A DNA stretch of 64,000 nt, taken from assembly GCF_009711205.1 (NCBI RefSeq), contig NZ_WMIG01000009.1, positions 62,001 to 126,000 on the forward strand, given 5' to 3'. Under the pieces are notes generated by a model. It saw only the letters and a program-made list of their open reading frames with translations, did not search any database and was not told where the DNA came from. Position 1 is the stretch's first letter; each line of letters begins with the position of its first letter. Positions 1 through 9,687 of this stretch are shown here, in pieces. The position numbers and the translations under genes are program-made. This stretch comes from Paracoccus litorisediminis (lineage in GTDB: Bacteria > Pseudomonadota > Alphaproteobacteria > Rhodobacterales > Rhodobacteraceae).

Positions 1-432
1 GGTCAACTGCTCGCGCAGGATGCCCAGCCACAGGGCGAACAGCGCGTCGGTCCCGGCAAGGATGGCGCGCACCACCGATCCGGTGCCCTTTTCCGCATGG
101 TAGGAAATCGGCAGGGTGATCGCGCGGCTGTAAGCCTCGCCCAGCGCCGACAGCCGCGCGCGATGCGCCAGCCGGTCAGAGGAAACCGCAGTGATCGCGG
201 ATGCAAAGATCCCGAACAGCCCGAAGGCCGCCCATGTGCCAATCAGGGTGAAGGCCCCCGACCCTTCTGCCAGCCGGTCGACCATGCGGCCGAACAGCAC
301 CGGCTCGGCCAGTTGCACGATGGCGATGGCCACGCCCGTTGCCGACAGCAGCGCGGCCAGCCATTTCTCGCCGCCCAACAGGGTGAGGGTGCGCCAATAG
401 ACATCCGCCGTGGTCATTGCAGGCTGAGACAT
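1..432 (-). CDS. Glucan exporter ABC transporter (NdvA/ChvA type), N-terminal part
   Basis: This is the first 144 residues of an ABC exporter; the rest lies beyond the left edge. The family (NdvA/ChvA) exports cyclic beta-1,2-glucan through the inner membrane using a fused transmembrane-ATPase protein. The visible part is the start of the membrane domain, with hydrophobic segments near residues 24-45 and 70-95. It carries the family-like stretches AEPVLFGRMVDRLAEG and SSDRLAHRARLSALGEAYSR, followed by a GTGSVVRAILAGTDALFALW-type coupling region. The start ATG at 432 is preceded by AGGGAAAG. The ATPase half cannot be seen, so a related lipid A or multidrug exporter is not fully excluded. Confidence 0.8.
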   Translation of the reverse strand, partial: MSQPAMTTADVYWRTLTLLGGEKWLAALLSATGVAIAIVQLAEPVLFGRMVDRLAEGSGAFTLIGTWAAFGLFGIFASAITAVSSDRLAHRARLSALGEAYSRAITLPISYHAEKGTGSVVRAILAGTDALFALWLGILREQLT

Positions 433-537
433 GCGGGCTTTCCCTGCTGCGGGGCGCGCATGCTGTCGGATGCGGCACGGCCCCCGGTTTCACCCCGAGA
501 CTGCGGTAATGGCGCGATTGGTCAAGAGGGAATGCGC

Positions 538-555
538 GGGGGCCGCAAAGCCCCC
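538..555 (-). terminator. Hairpin after the purine permease gene
   Basis: GGGGGC at 538-543 pairs with GCCCCC at 550-555 around a 6-nt loop. It lies 10 nt past the stop of the permease gene. There is no strong T-run after it on the minus strand, so termination efficiency is uncertain. Confidence 0.4.
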
Positions 556-565
556 GACGCTGGGT

Positions 566-1867
566 TCATTCCATGAAGAAGGCGAAGCGGATGACGAACA
601 GGGCGGCGACCACCCAGGTTGCCAGATGCACCTCGCGCGCGCGGCCGGTCAGCAGCTTGATCAGCGCATAGCTGACAAAACCGAAAGCCAGACCATTGGC
701 GATGGAATAGGTAAAGGGCATCATCAGCGCGGTCAGCACGGCGGGCGCGCTTTCCGTGACATCGCGCCATTCGATTTCCTCGAACTCGCGCACCATCAGA
801 CAGGCCACGTACAGCAGCGCCGGCGCTGTCGCATAGGCCGGGACCGAACCCGCCAGCGGCGCAAAGAACATCGCCAGCAGGAACAGCACCGCCACGACCA
901 GCGCGGTCAGACCCGTCCGCCCCCCTGCCTGCACGCCCGAGGCGCTTTCGACATAGGCGGTGGTCGAACTGGTCCCCAGCATCGAACCGGCAAGGATCGC
1001 GGTCGAATCCGCCATCAGCGCACGGCCAAGCCCGGTATTGGTATGGGTCGGCCCCTCGGTCAGCAGGCCCGCGCGTTTGGCGACGCCGATCAGCGTGCCG
1101 GTGGCGTCAAACACCTCGACCAGCACCATGACAAGGATGACGTGGAAGATGCCCACGGTCAGCGCGCCCGCGATATCCAGCTGCATGAAGGTCGGCAGGA
1201 TCGAGGGCGGCATGGACATGATGCCTCCGAACTCGCTGGCCCCGATCAGGATAGAGACGACGGTGACCGCAAGGATGCCGATCAGGATCGAGCCTCGCAC
1301 CTTCAGCGCATCCAGCGCCGCGATGATGAAGAAGCCCGCCGCCGCCAGCAGCGTCGGTGCCTGCGTCAGATCACCCAGGGCAACCAGCGTCGCCGGGTTG
1401 TCGACGACCAGCCCGGCATTCTTCAGCGCGATCAGACCAAGGAACATCCCGATCCCCGCAGCAATGGCGCTGCGCATGGATGTCGGAATGCCCGCGATCA
1501 GCCAGCGCCGTATCCCCGTCACCGACAGGAACAGAAACACCAGACCCGAGATGAACACCGCCCCCAGCGCCTGCTGCCAGGTAAAGCCCAAGCCCGCCAC
1601 CACGGTAAAGGCGAAGAAGGCGTTCAAGCCCATACCCGGTGCCATGCCGATGGGCCAGTTCGCCCAAAGCGCCATGATGGCCGAGCCTAGCGCCGCGGCC
1701 AGACAGGTCGCGACAAAGACTGCATTCCGGTCCATCCCGGTTGTTGACAGGATGTCGGGGTTCACGAAAATAATATAGGCCATGGTCAGGAAAGTGGTGA
1801 TCCCAGCGATCACCTCGGTCCTGACATTGGTCCCCTTGGCCGCTAGGCCGAATTGCTTTTCCAGCAT
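566..1867 (-). CDS. NCS2-family purine permease (AzgA/PbuG type)
   Basis: A 433-residue inner-membrane protein with about 12-14 hydrophobic segments. It matches the NCS2 AzgA subgroup, which takes up adenine, guanine or hypoxanthine with protons. Visible family signatures are AGITTFLTMAYIIFVNP near residue 22, the substrate-site stretch GMAPGMGLNAFFAF near residue 75, and a later TSSTTAYVESASGVQAGGRT. The start at 1867 is chosen because GGGAGGA lies just before it and the homologous N-terminus begins MLEKQFGL; an upstream in-frame ATG lacks a ribosome site. It is divergent from the allantoin-degradation genes at 2081-4329, which fits a purine-salvage and catabolism locus. Substrate preference cannot be read from the sequence. 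Confidence 0.9.
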   Translation of the reverse strand: MLEKQFGLAAKGTNVRTEVIAGITTFLTMAYIIFVNPDILSTTGMDRNAVFVATCLAAALGSAIMALWANWPIGMAPGMGLNAFFAFTVVAGLGFTWQQALGAVFISGLVFLFLSVTGIRRWLIAGIPTSMRSAIAAGIGMFLGLIALKNAGLVVDNPATLVALGDLTQAPTLLAAAGFFIIAALDALKVRGSILIGILAVTVVSILIGASEFGGIMSMPPSILPTFMQLDIAGALTVGIFHVILVMVLVEVFDATGTLIGVAKRAGLLTEGPTHTNTGLGRALMADSTAILAGSMLGTSSTTAYVESASGVQAGGRTGLTALVVAVLFLLAMFFAPLAGSVPAYATAPALLYVACLMVREFEEIEWRDVTESAPAVLTALMMPFTYSIANGLAFGFVSYALIKLLTGRAREVHLATWVVAALFVIRFAFFME

Positions 1868-2080
1868 CAATCCTCCCACTGGCAGTTCGCCCGCCATCAC
1901 GGCAGACTAGGATCAGTGACCTGTTACGCAAATGCAGGCTCTGGCGACAGAGTTTCAACGCGTCATTTAGAAACGGCATTTTCAACCGCGCCTCGCGTTT
2001 GTTTATACGAATTCCGCTCTTGCCGGAACCCGCCCAAGGGTGATGACTGCGGCAAACGGCCTGAACAGAAGGAAATGGCG

Positions 2081-3490
2081 ATGCGATACAGCCGCGACAT
2101 GATCGGATATGGCGAAAATACCCCCGACCCGCGCTGGCCGGGAGGCGCCCGGATCGCGGTCCAGATCGTCATGAACTACGAGGAAGGCGGCGAAAACAGC
2201 ATCGAGCATGGCGATGCCGCGTCGGAAGCCTTCCTGTCCGAGATCATCGGCGCCCAGCCCTGGCCCGGCAAGCGCCACTGGAACATGGAATCGATCTACG
2301 ACTACGGCGCGCGGGCGGGCTTCTGGCGGCTGCACCGGATGCTGAAGGACGTGCCCGTCACCGTCTATGGCGTGGCGACCGCACTTGAGCGCGCCCCCGA
2401 GCAGGTCGCCGCCATGCAGGCCTCGGGCTGGGAGATTGCGACCCACGGCCTGAAATGGATCGACTACCGCGACGTGCCGCCCGAGGTCGAGGCCGAGCAT
2501 ATCGCCCGCGCCGTTGAGCTGCATACCCGGGTCACCGGAGAACGTCCGCGCGGCTTCTATCAGGGCCGCACCTCGATGAACACGGTGGCGCTTGGCTGCG
2601 AGGAAGGTGGCTTCGAATATCTGGCCGACACCATTGCCGATGACCTGCCCTATTGGCATGTCCACAATGGCAAGCCGCAGTTGATGGTGCCCTATACGAT
2701 GGACGCCAATGACATGCGCTTCTCCTCGGGTCAGGGTTTCGGCACCGGGGTCGAGTTCTTCGACTACCTGCGCGACAGCTTTGACGTGCTTTACGCCGAG
2801 GGCGAGGCCGGCGCGCCCAAGATGATGTCGATCGGGCTGCATTGCCGCCTGATGGGCCGTCCGGGCCGGGCCATTGCCCTGCAACGCTTTCTTGAGCACG
2901 CTCGCGCGCATGAAGGCGTCTGGTTCGCCACCCGTCTGGACATTGCCCGCCACTGGGCCAAGGAGCACCCCTATGCTCCGCGCCTGCGCCCCTCGCAGAT
3001 GGAGCGTGACGCCTTTGTCCAGAAGTTCGGCGGCATCTATGAGCATTCCCCCTTCATCGCCGAGCGCGTCTGGGACGCCGAGATGGGCGCGATCCATGAC
3101 ACCCCTGCCGGTCTGGCGGCACGGATGGCGCAGATCTTCCGTTCCGCCAGCGATGCGGAACGGCTGGGCGTGCTGATCGCCCACCCGGATCTGGCGGGAA
3201 AACTGGCACTGGCCAAGCGGCTGACGGCGGAAAGCACCTCGGAACAGGCTTCGGCTGGTCTGGACGCGCTGACCGATGCCGAACGCGCCGAGTTCCAGCG
3301 CGTGAATACCGAATATGTGGCCAAGCACGGCTTCCCCTTCATCATTGCCGTGCGGGACCATGACAAGGCAGGCATCATGGCGGCCATGCGGGCCCGCCTG
3401 GCCAACGACACCGAAACCGAGCGCGACACGGCCGAACGTCAGGTCATGCGCATCGCCCAGCTGCGCCTGCAGGACGCGCTGAAAGGATGA
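2081..3490 (+). CDS. Bifunctional allantoinase (PuuE)-OHCU decarboxylase (UraD) fusion
   Basis: A 469-residue protein fusing two ureide-pathway enzymes. Residues 1 to about 300 are a PuuE-type allantoinase of the polysaccharide-deacetylase fold; its N-terminus (MRYSRDMIGYGENTPDPRWP) closely resembles E. coli PuuE, and NYEEGGE, HWNMESIYDYG and THGLKWIDY are conserved. Residues about 306-469 are an OHCU decarboxylase domain, with the catalytic-type His in IYEHSPFIAERVW and the motif LIAHPDLAGK. The first half opens allantoin to allantoate; the second decarboxylates the urate-derived OHCU to S-allantoin. Start 2081 has AAGGA about 8 nt upstream; an ATG at 2075 is too close to it. It overlaps or abuts the downstream cupin gene, implying one operon. 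Confidence 0.92.
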   Translation: MRYSRDMIGYGENTPDPRWPGGARIAVQIVMNYEEGGENSIEHGDAASEAFLSEIIGAQPWPGKRHWNMESIYDYGARAGFWRLHRMLKDVPVTVYGVATALERAPEQVAAMQASGWEIATHGLKWIDYRDVPPEVEAEHIARAVELHTRVTGERPRGFYQGRTSMNTVALGCEEGGFEYLADTIADDLPYWHVHNGKPQLMVPYTMDANDMRFSSGQGFGTGVEFFDYLRDSFDVLYAEGEAGAPKMMSIGLHCRLMGRPGRAIALQRFLEHARAHEGVWFATRLDIARHWAKEHPYAPRLRPSQMERDAFVQKFGGIYEHSPFIAERVWDAEMGAIHDTPAGLAARMAQIFRSASDAERLGVLIAHPDLAGKLALAKRLTAESTSEQASAGLDALTDAERAEFQRVNTEYVAKHGFPFIIAVRDHDKAGIMAAMRARLANDTETERDTAERQVMRIAQLRLQDALKG

Positions 3491-3495
3491 ACAAG

Positions 3496-4329
3496 ATGAG
3501 CCACCCGAAAGCCGCCCCCCTTTACGCCGGACCCTATGCGGGCCTGCCGCCGCAGACCGACCTGTCCACCGACACCGCCGTCTTTACCGAGGCCTATGCG
3601 GTGATCCCGGCCAGCACGATGCGCGATATCGTCACCAGCTTCCTGCCGGGCTGGACGGGCATGCGCATGTGGGTGATCGCCCGCCCCCTGTCAGGCTTTG
3701 CCGAGACCTTCAGCCAATATATCGTGGAATTGCAGCCCGGCGGCGGTTCCACCCGCCCCGAGACCGACGAAGGCGTGCAATCCGCGATCTTCGTCACCGA
3801 TGGCGACGTGACCCTGACCATCGACGGCAAGACCCACGAACTGACCCCCGGTGGCTTTGCCTATATCCCGGCGGGCATGGAATGGTCTGTCGCGAATGGC
3901 GATCAGGTCTCGCGCTTCCATTGGTGGCGCAAGCGCTGGCAGGCGGTCGAGGGTCTGGACAAGCCCGATGTTATCATCGCCAATGAACGCGAGATCGCGC
4001 CGATTGCGATGCCCGATACTGGCGGCAGCTGGGCCACGACCCGCTTCATGAACCCGAATGATCTGCGCCATGACATGCATATCACTATCGTCACGCTGAC
4101 CCCCGGCGGCACCATCCCCTTTGCCGAGACCCACGTGATGGAACATGGCCTCTTCGTCATCGAGGGCAAGGCGGTCTATCGCCTGAACCGCGACTGGGTC
4201 GAGGTCGGCCCCGGCGACTTCATGTGGCTGCGCGCCTTCTGCCCGCAATGCTGCTACGCGGGCGGGCCGGGCAACTTCCGCTACCTGCTTTACAAGGACG
4301 TGAACCGTCACGCCACGCTGTGGCGCTAA
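3496..4329 (+). CDS. allE: (S)-ureidoglycine aminohydrolase, bicupin
   Basis: A 277-residue double-cupin protein of the YlbA/AllE family, which releases ammonia from (S)-ureidoglycine after allantoate hydrolysis. The N-terminal cupin carries VELQPGGGSTRPETDEGVQ and the C-terminal cupin carries the metal-site region IPFAETHVMEHGLFVIEGKA, with the expected His and Glu ligands. It directly follows the allantoinase-UraD gene. An ATG at 3487 overlaps the previous stop (ATGA) but sits directly on the Shine-Dalgarno; the ATG at 3496 has GAAAGG at proper spacing and is preferred. A strong terminator follows at 4333-4352, closing the operon. Confidence 0.9.
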   Translation: MSHPKAAPLYAGPYAGLPPQTDLSTDTAVFTEAYAVIPASTMRDIVTSFLPGWTGMRMWVIARPLSGFAETFSQYIVELQPGGGSTRPETDEGVQSAIFVTDGDVTLTIDGKTHELTPGGFAYIPAGMEWSVANGDQVSRFHWWRKRWQAVEGLDKPDVIIANEREIAPIAMPDTGGSWATTRFMNPNDLRHDMHITIVTLTPGGTIPFAETHVMEHGLFVIEGKAVYRLNRDWVEVGPGDFMWLRAFCPQCCYAGGPGNFRYLLYKDVNRHATLWR

Positions 4330-4332
4330 GCC

Positions 4333-4352
4333 AAGGGGCCTTCGGGCCCCTT
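4333..4352 (+). terminator. Terminator of the allantoin operon
   Basis: Stem AAGGGGCC / GGCCCCTT with a TTCG tetraloop, ending in TTT, 3 nt after the allE stop codon. This is a textbook factor-independent terminator. Confidence 0.9.
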
Positions 4353-4405
4353 TCGCATTCCCCCGCCCTGCGCTTAAAGTGCCGCAAACCGACAAGGGGA
4401 CAATC

Positions 4406-4801
4406 ATGGCCAAGGCAATCCATTCGATGATCCGCGTGCTGGATGAGGCGCGCTCACTGGCATTCTACGAAACCGCCTTCGGCCTGACCGTGGCCGAGCG
4501 GCTGGATTATGAGACATTCACCCTGATCTACCTGTCGAACCCGGAATCCGAGTTCGAACTGGAGTTGACGGTGAACAAGGGCCGGACCGAGCCCTACGAT
4601 CTGGGCGATGGCTATGGTCATATCGCGGTCTCGGTCGCCGATGTGACCGCCGAACATGCCCGCCTGTCGGAAGCCGGCCTTGCCCCGCGCAAGCTGGTCG
4701 ATTTCGCACCGGGCGGAGAGGTGATCGCGCGCTTCTTCTTTATCGCCGATCCCGATGGCTACCAGATCGAGGTTTTGCAACGCGGCGGCCGCTACCTGTA
4801 A
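4406..4801 (+). CDS. gloA: Lactoylglutathione lyase (glyoxalase I)
   Basis: A 131-residue vicinal-oxygen-chelate protein that isomerises the methylglyoxal-glutathione hemithioacetal to S-lactoylglutathione in the cytoplasm. The two VOC repeats are visible, each giving a His/Glu metal pair: His in AIHSMIRVLD, Glu in FELELTVNKG, His in GYGHIAVSV and Glu in GYQIEVLQR. Length matches the short bacterial GloA class. AGGGGA precedes the ATG at 4406. The gene ends 10 nt inside the convergent alkB gene. It has its own short upstream region after the allE terminator, so it is probably transcribed separately. Confidence 0.92.
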   Translation: MAKAIHSMIRVLDEARSLAFYETAFGLTVAERLDYETFTLIYLSNPESEFELELTVNKGRTEPYDLGDGYGHIAVSVADVTAEHARLSEAGLAPRKLVDFAPGGEVIARFFFIADPDGYQIEVLQRGGRYL

Positions 4802-5430
4802 CCCGCCTGCCTGAAGGTCAGGTTCAGCCGGGTCGCCCCCGTTTCGGGATGCTGGCCCGGCTTCAGGGTCAGGATGCCGTGCCATGCCAGCCGCGACACG
4901 CCGCCCCAGACCACAACATCGCCATGTTGCAGTGTATGGCGGGCGACCGGGTCGCGGCGATCCGTACCGCCGAACTGGAACGTTGCAGGCAACCCCAACG
5001 AGACCGAAACGATGGGCGCGTCAAAGCCCGCCTCGTCCCTGTCCTGATGCAGGCCCATCTTCACCCCCGGCGCGTAGCGGTTGATCAGGCAGGCATCGGG
5101 GCGAAAGCCGGAAAAGCCCGCCTGCTGCGCGGCGCGGGTGGCCAGCGACAGGAACAGATCGGGCATCTTTGGCCAAGGCAGGTCGGTCAGCGGATCGCGC
5201 GGGGCATAGCGGTAGCCGCGCCGGTCGCTGACCCAGCCAAACGCGCCGCAATTCGTCATCTCGACCCCGATCTGCTTGCCTCCCGGGGTCAGCATATGCC
5301 GGAACGGTGCCTGTGCCGCGACGGCGGCAATCCCGACAAGCAGCCCAACATCCAGCGCAAAGCCGCGCAGGATCATCGCGCCGGGGCCGATGCTTTCCTC
5401 GCGGTTTGCTCCGAACAGGTCTTCCTGCAT
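4792..5430 (-). CDS. alkB: AlkB-type 2-oxoglutarate/Fe(II) DNA dealkylase
   Basis: A 212-residue oxidative demethylase that removes 1-methyladenine and 3-methylcytosine lesions from DNA. The iron facial triad is visible as His and Asp in GLHQDRDE and the distal His in RLAWHGI; the 2-oxoglutarate-binding arginines are in TRLNLTFRQ. The NRYAPGVKMG nucleotide-lid region is present. The start at 5430 has GGGAGGGG six or so bases upstream; longer in-frame extensions have no homology and run into the dsbA-like gene on the other strand. The 3' end overlaps gloA by 10 nt. Gene regulation (for example Ada) is not evident nearby. Confidence 0.93.
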   Translation of the reverse strand: MQEDLFGANREESIGPGAMILRGFALDVGLLVGIAAVAAQAPFRHMLTPGGKQIGVEMTNCGAFGWVSDRRGYRYAPRDPLTDLPWPKMPDLFLSLATRAAQQAGFSGFRPDACLINRYAPGVKMGLHQDRDEAGFDAPIVSVSLGLPATFQFGGTDRRDPVARHTLQHGDVVVWGGVSRLAWHGILTLKPGQHPETGATRLNLTFRQAGYR

Positions 5431-5515
5431 CACCCCTCCCACGCGAATGTCATTGCCTTGTGCTTGACCTGACCGCCGGGCGCGGTCAGATCGGATCATA
5501 TCCAAGGAGCATCCC

Positions 5516-6130
5516 ATGCATCGCCGCCTTGCCGCAATCGCCACCGCGCTGACCCTCATCCTGTCTCCGGCATTGGCGCAGGATTTCACCGAGGCGCAGA
5601 TCGCCGAGATCAAGAAGGGCGTCTTCAATGACCCCGACGCCCCGGTCATGGGCAATCCCAAGGGCGATGTCACGCTGGTCGAATTCTCGGACTACAATTG
5701 CGGCTTCTGCCGCAAGGCCGCGCCGGATGTGGCGGCCTTTCTGAAATCCGATCCGAACGTCAAGCTGGTGGTCCATGAGATCCCGATCTTTGGCGAAGGC
5801 TCGCGTGAGGCCGCGATGGCCGCGCTGGCAGCCCAGCGGCAGGGCAAGTATCCCGAATTCCATAGCGCCCTGATGGCGATGAAGGGCCGGGCCGAAAAGG
5901 CATCGGTCCTGCGCGTCGCCCGTCAGGTCGGGCTGGATGTGGACCGGCTGGAACGCGACATGGCCGATCCCGCGATCACCGCCCAGATCGAACAATCCCT
6001 GCTGCTGGCCGATCAGATCGGGCTGGCGGGGACGCCCAGCTTTGTCGCGGGCGACCGGGCCGTCTTTGGCGCGCTGCCCCCCGAGGATCTGGCCGAACTG
6101 GTGGCCGAGGCCCGCGCGCAGAAGAAATAG
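5516..6130 (+). CDS. Periplasmic DsbA-family thiol:disulfide oxidoreductase
   Basis: A 204-residue exported protein. Residues 1-21 form a signal peptide ending ALAQ. The thioredoxin-like fold carries the redox motif C62-G-F-C65 in SDYNCGFCRKAAPDV and the cis-proline motif GLAGTPSFV near residue 175. Similar alphaproteobacterial proteins form or shuffle disulfides in the periplasm; a CGFC (not CPHC) active site suggests a Com1/DsbA-like subgroup rather than classical DsbA. AAGGAG lies before the ATG. It is divergent from alkB and convergent with the small secreted protein, with a shared hairpin between. Direction of redox activity is not predictable here. Confidence 0.88.
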   Translation: MHRRLAAIATALTLILSPALAQDFTEAQIAEIKKGVFNDPDAPVMGNPKGDVTLVEFSDYNCGFCRKAAPDVAAFLKSDPNVKLVVHEIPIFGEGSREAAMAALAAQRQGKYPEFHSALMAMKGRAEKASVLRVARQVGLDVDRLERDMADPAITAQIEQSLLLADQIGLAGTPSFVAGDRAVFGALPPEDLAELVAEARAQKK

Positions 6131-6131
6131 G

Positions 6132-6159
6132 GCAAGGCGCAGGCGCGCCCTGCCCTTGC
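6132..6159. terminator. Bidirectional hairpin between convergent genes
   Basis: GCAAGG...CCTTGC with an inner GCAGG/CCTGC stem and one bulged C, located just after the dsbA-like stop and just before the end of the convergent small gene. Position and symmetry suggest it serves both genes. Confidence 0.55.
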
Positions 6160-6163
6160 GCGG

Positions 6164-6481
6164 TCAGCTGTTGTCGGCAAGCTCTTTCCAGTCTGAACGC
6201 TCGCTGGCGCCGATCAGTCGGCCGGTCGAGCTGTCATAGACCAGCGTCACCAGTTCGTAGTCATGGTCGCCCATGACCTTGACCCGGCCAGGGTCATGAT
6301 AGACCCGCAGATCCTTGAAGTTCTGTTGCTGCAGCGGCGCGGTCAGCACCATATCCGTGGTGCGCGCGCTTTCATGCGGCGGGTAGTGACGAACCGCCAT
6401 GAAGCTGTCGGCATGGGCCATGCCGCCCGCCATTACCGGCGCGGCGGCAAGCAGTGCGATCGTCAGGGTTCGGGTGAACAT
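6164..6481 (-). CDS. Small secreted protein of unknown function
   Basis: A 105-residue protein with a clear signal peptide (MFTRTLTIALLAAAPVMAGG, cleavage likely after AHA near residue 24). The mature part of about 80 residues is polar, with a VLTAPLQQQNFKDLRVYHDPGRVKVMG-like central segment (only partly quoted) and YELVTLVYDSSTGRLIG at the end, which resembles a single small beta-rich domain. No catalytic motif is recognised. CAGGAGG precedes the ATG. It is downstream of trpB in orientation but separated by a terminator, so it is likely its own unit. Confidence 0.7.
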   Translation of the reverse strand: MFTRTLTIALLAAAPVMAGGMAHADSFMAVRHYPPHESARTTDMVLTAPLQQQNFKDLRVYHDPGRVKVMGDHDYELVTLVYDSSTGRLIGASERSDWKELADNS

Positions 6482-6526
6482 CTTGGCCTCCTGTGGCCTG
6501 TCATTGCGACAGGGCAGGAACGCAAA

Positions 6527-6555
6527 GCGCGACCGACAGTTGCCTGCGGTCGCGC
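6527..6555 (-). terminator. Terminator of trpB
   Basis: Perfect 9-bp stem GCGCGACCG/CGGTCGCGC with an 11-nt loop, followed on the minus strand by TTTGCGTT, 28 nt past the trpB stop. Confidence 0.8.
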
Positions 6556-6583
6556 CCTTGGTATCCGGTTTGATCGTCCGCGA

Positions 6584-7816
<1,233 letters not shown>

Positions 7817-7870
7817 GGCTCTCCTCGTGCGCGGTCGCGATTTGGGTATTTGTGAAACGGTGAAAGCCCG

Positions 7871-8320
7871 TCAGAGGGATTTCTTATAGCCGATATGAGA
7901 GGCGGTAAAGCCGAGCCTGTCGTAGAAACGATGGGCCTCAAGGCGGGCTTTGTTGGTGGTGAACTGCAGCAGCGTGCAACCCGCTGCGCGGGCGCGGTTT
8001 TCGGCGTCAGCGATCAGGTCTGCCCCGATGCCCTGCCCTCGCAGATCGGGCGCGACGCGCACGCCCTCGATCTGGGCGCGGCGGGCGGCGGTCAGCGACA
8101 GGCCCGAAATGAAGGTGATCTGATAACAGGCGATGATGTCGGGACCGATGGTCCCGACGATCAGCTGGTTCGCGGCCTCGGCCTGCATCGCCTCGAACGC
8201 GGCCAGATAGGGTGCAAGGTCGGTGCCTTCGCGTCCCCGGCCCAGAATATCGTCGGCCAGCAGGGCCACCACCGCGGCCACGTCGGCGGCTTGGGCGGGG
8301 CGAAAGCTGACAGCAGTCAC
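7871..8320 (-). CDS. GNAT-family N-acetyltransferase
   Basis: A 149-residue acetyltransferase of the GCN5 fold. The acetyl-CoA pyrophosphate loop is visible as GVRVAPDLRGQGIGADL (motif A, R/Q-x-x-G-x-G), and motif B is FYDRLGF near the C-terminus. A GTG start at 8320 overlaps the trpF stop (GTGA), implying translational coupling; longer in-frame extension into trpF has no homology. The substrate is unknown. Its place between trpF and trpB is conserved in relatives and probably does not imply a role in tryptophan synthesis. Confidence 0.88.
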   Translation of the reverse strand: MTAVSFRPAQAADVAAVVALLADDILGRGREGTDLAPYLAAFEAMQAEAANQLIVGTIGPDIIACYQITFISGLSLTAARRAQIEGVRVAPDLRGQGIGADLIADAENRARAAGCTLLQFTTNKARLEAHRFYDRLGFTASHIGYKKSL

Positions 8321-8964
8321 AGGATCGGGGCCGTGGCGCGGGCGATGAAGCTGCGGATCTTCTCGGCATCCTTGACGCCCGGGGCGCTTTCGACGCCGGA
8401 CGAAACATCGACGCCCTGCGCGCGGGTCAGGCGGATCGCGGTGTTGACGTTTTCCGGGGTCAGCCCGCCCGCCAGCAGCCAAGGCTTCAGGATCTGACGC
8501 CCGGCCAGCAGCCGCCAGTCAAAGGCCAGCCCGTTTCCACCCGGCAGCACCGCATCCTTCGGTGCCTTGGCGTCGATCAGCAGCATGTCCGCGGCCAACC
8601 CGTATTCCCAAAGCGCGTCCAGATCCTTCGGCTCGGCAACGCCAACGGCCTTCATCACCGGCAAGCCGGTCAGGGCCTTGACCTCGGCCACGCGGGCCGG
8701 GCTTTCATCGCCATGCAGCTGGATGATGTCCAACGCCACCTGCGCCAGCGTCTGTTCCAGCGTGGCATCGTCAGGATTGACGAACAACCCGACGCGCGCG
8801 ATCCCCAAGGGAACCGGCGCCACCAATGCGGCGGCGGTTTCCGGGGTCACATGACGCGGCGATTTGGGGAAGAACACGAAACCCAGATAGCGAGCACCCG
8901 CCGTGATGGCCGCATCGACGGCCTCGGGCGTGTTCAACCCGCAGATCTTGACCGAAACGGACAT
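8317..8964 (-). CDS. trpF: Phosphoribosylanthranilate isomerase
   Basis: A 215-residue TIM-barrel enzyme converting phosphoribosylanthranilate to CdRP in tryptophan synthesis. The N-terminal SVKICGLNTPEAV holds the catalytic Cys; the acid is the Asp in DIIQLHGDESP/LLIDAKAP; the phosphate-binding GLTPENV and VDVSSGVES motifs are present. It overlaps the GNAT gene by 4 nt and follows lapA by only 3 nt, so ihfB-lapA-trpF-GNAT-trpB probably form one transcript. Confidence 0.97.
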   Translation of the reverse strand: MSVSVKICGLNTPEAVDAAITAGARYLGFVFFPKSPRHVTPETAAALVAPVPLGIARVGLFVNPDDATLEQTLAQVALDIIQLHGDESPARVAEVKALTGLPVMKAVGVAEPKDLDALWEYGLAADMLLIDAKAPKDAVLPGGNGLAFDWRLLAGRQILKPWLLAGGLTPENVNTAIRLTRAQGVDVSSGVESAPGVKDAEKIRSFIARATAPIL

Positions 8965-8967
8965 GGC

Positions 8968-9360
8968 TTAACGCGTCGCCGGAAGGCCGGCCCCGGCTGA
9001 ACCGGGACGTGCGGCGGATTCGTCGAGGATCGCCAGCACCTCATCCTTGGGCTTGGCATGCGTGCGGCGCAGATCGCCAAGCTCACGCTCCAGCCGGGCC
9101 AGTTCGCGGGCGCGGGCCTTGGCTTCCGAGCGTTGGCCGGATTCGCGCAGCCATTCCCAGACCAGCCCGACGATCAGACCAAAGACCATGGCCACGAACA
9201 GCGCCAGGAAGGCCGGCGCGGTCAACGACCATTGGCCATTGGTAAAGCGGGCCAGTCCCTCGGGGACAAGGTTGACGGTGATCGGATCGCGATTGGCAAG
9301 CGCGACGAGGATCAGCACCACGGCCAGAACAAGAAGAAGGGACAGCCGGATCACGCGCAT
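8968..9360 (-). CDS. LapA-domain inner-membrane protein
   Basis: A 130-residue protein with two hydrophobic helices (residues about 5-23 and 47-72) followed by a charged, coiled-coil-like tail (RSEAKARARELARLERELGD). This is the LapA/DUF1049 arrangement; in E. coli LapA works with LapB in lipopolysaccharide assembly control. ANRDPITVNL is the conserved loop between the helices. It lies between ihfB and trpF on the same strand, a linkage common in Rhodobacterales. Confidence 0.88.
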   Translation of the reverse strand: MRVIRLSLLLVLAVVLILVALANRDPITVNLVPEGLARFTNGQWSLTAPAFLALFVAMVFGLIVGLVWEWLRESGQRSEAKARARELARLERELGDLRRTHAKPKDEVLAILDESAARPGSAGAGLPATR

Positions 9361-9399
9361 GACTTACCTCGCAGCAGAAATTTCCGCCGCCAATCTGGC

Positions 9400-9687
9400 C
9401 TATTCCTCAAGCCCGTTCAACCGCTCGCGCAGGAGTTTACCGGTCTTGAAGAACGGGACGTGCTTCTCGTCGACGCTGACGGATTCGCCGGTGCGCGGAT
9501 TGCGCCCCTGACGCGAGTCGCGCTTCTTGACCGAGAAGGCCCCGAAGCCGCGCAGTTCAACCCGGTCGCCGCGGGCCATCGCATCAATGATCTCGTCGAA
9601 GACCGTATTCACGATCCGTTCGACGTCTCGCTGGAACAGATGCGGATTCTCTTCTGAAATCTTCTGGATCAGTTCGGATCGGATCAT
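9400..9687 (-). CDS. ihfB: Integration host factor beta subunit
   Basis: A 95-residue DNA-bending protein of the HU/IHF family. The diagnostic arm motif [20 protein letters not shown] is complete, including the intercalating proline, and the N-terminal helices [17 protein letters not shown] are typical of IhfB. Start 9687 is chosen by homology; the 25-residue upstream extension is not conserved. The IHF heterodimer is commonly required for tyrosine-integrase phage recombination, so it may serve the neighbouring prophage. Confidence 0.96.
   Translation of the reverse strand: MIRSELIQKISEENPHLFQRDVERIVNTVFDEIIDAMARGDRVELRGFGAFSVKKRDSRQGRNPRTGESVSVDEKHVPFFKTGKLLRERLNGLEE

Noticed and set aside
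431..1690. Long plus-strand open frame opposite the purine permease
   Set aside because: It is antisense to a clear NCS2 permease, with Arg/Gln/His-rich composition typical of the reverse strand of GC-rich genes.
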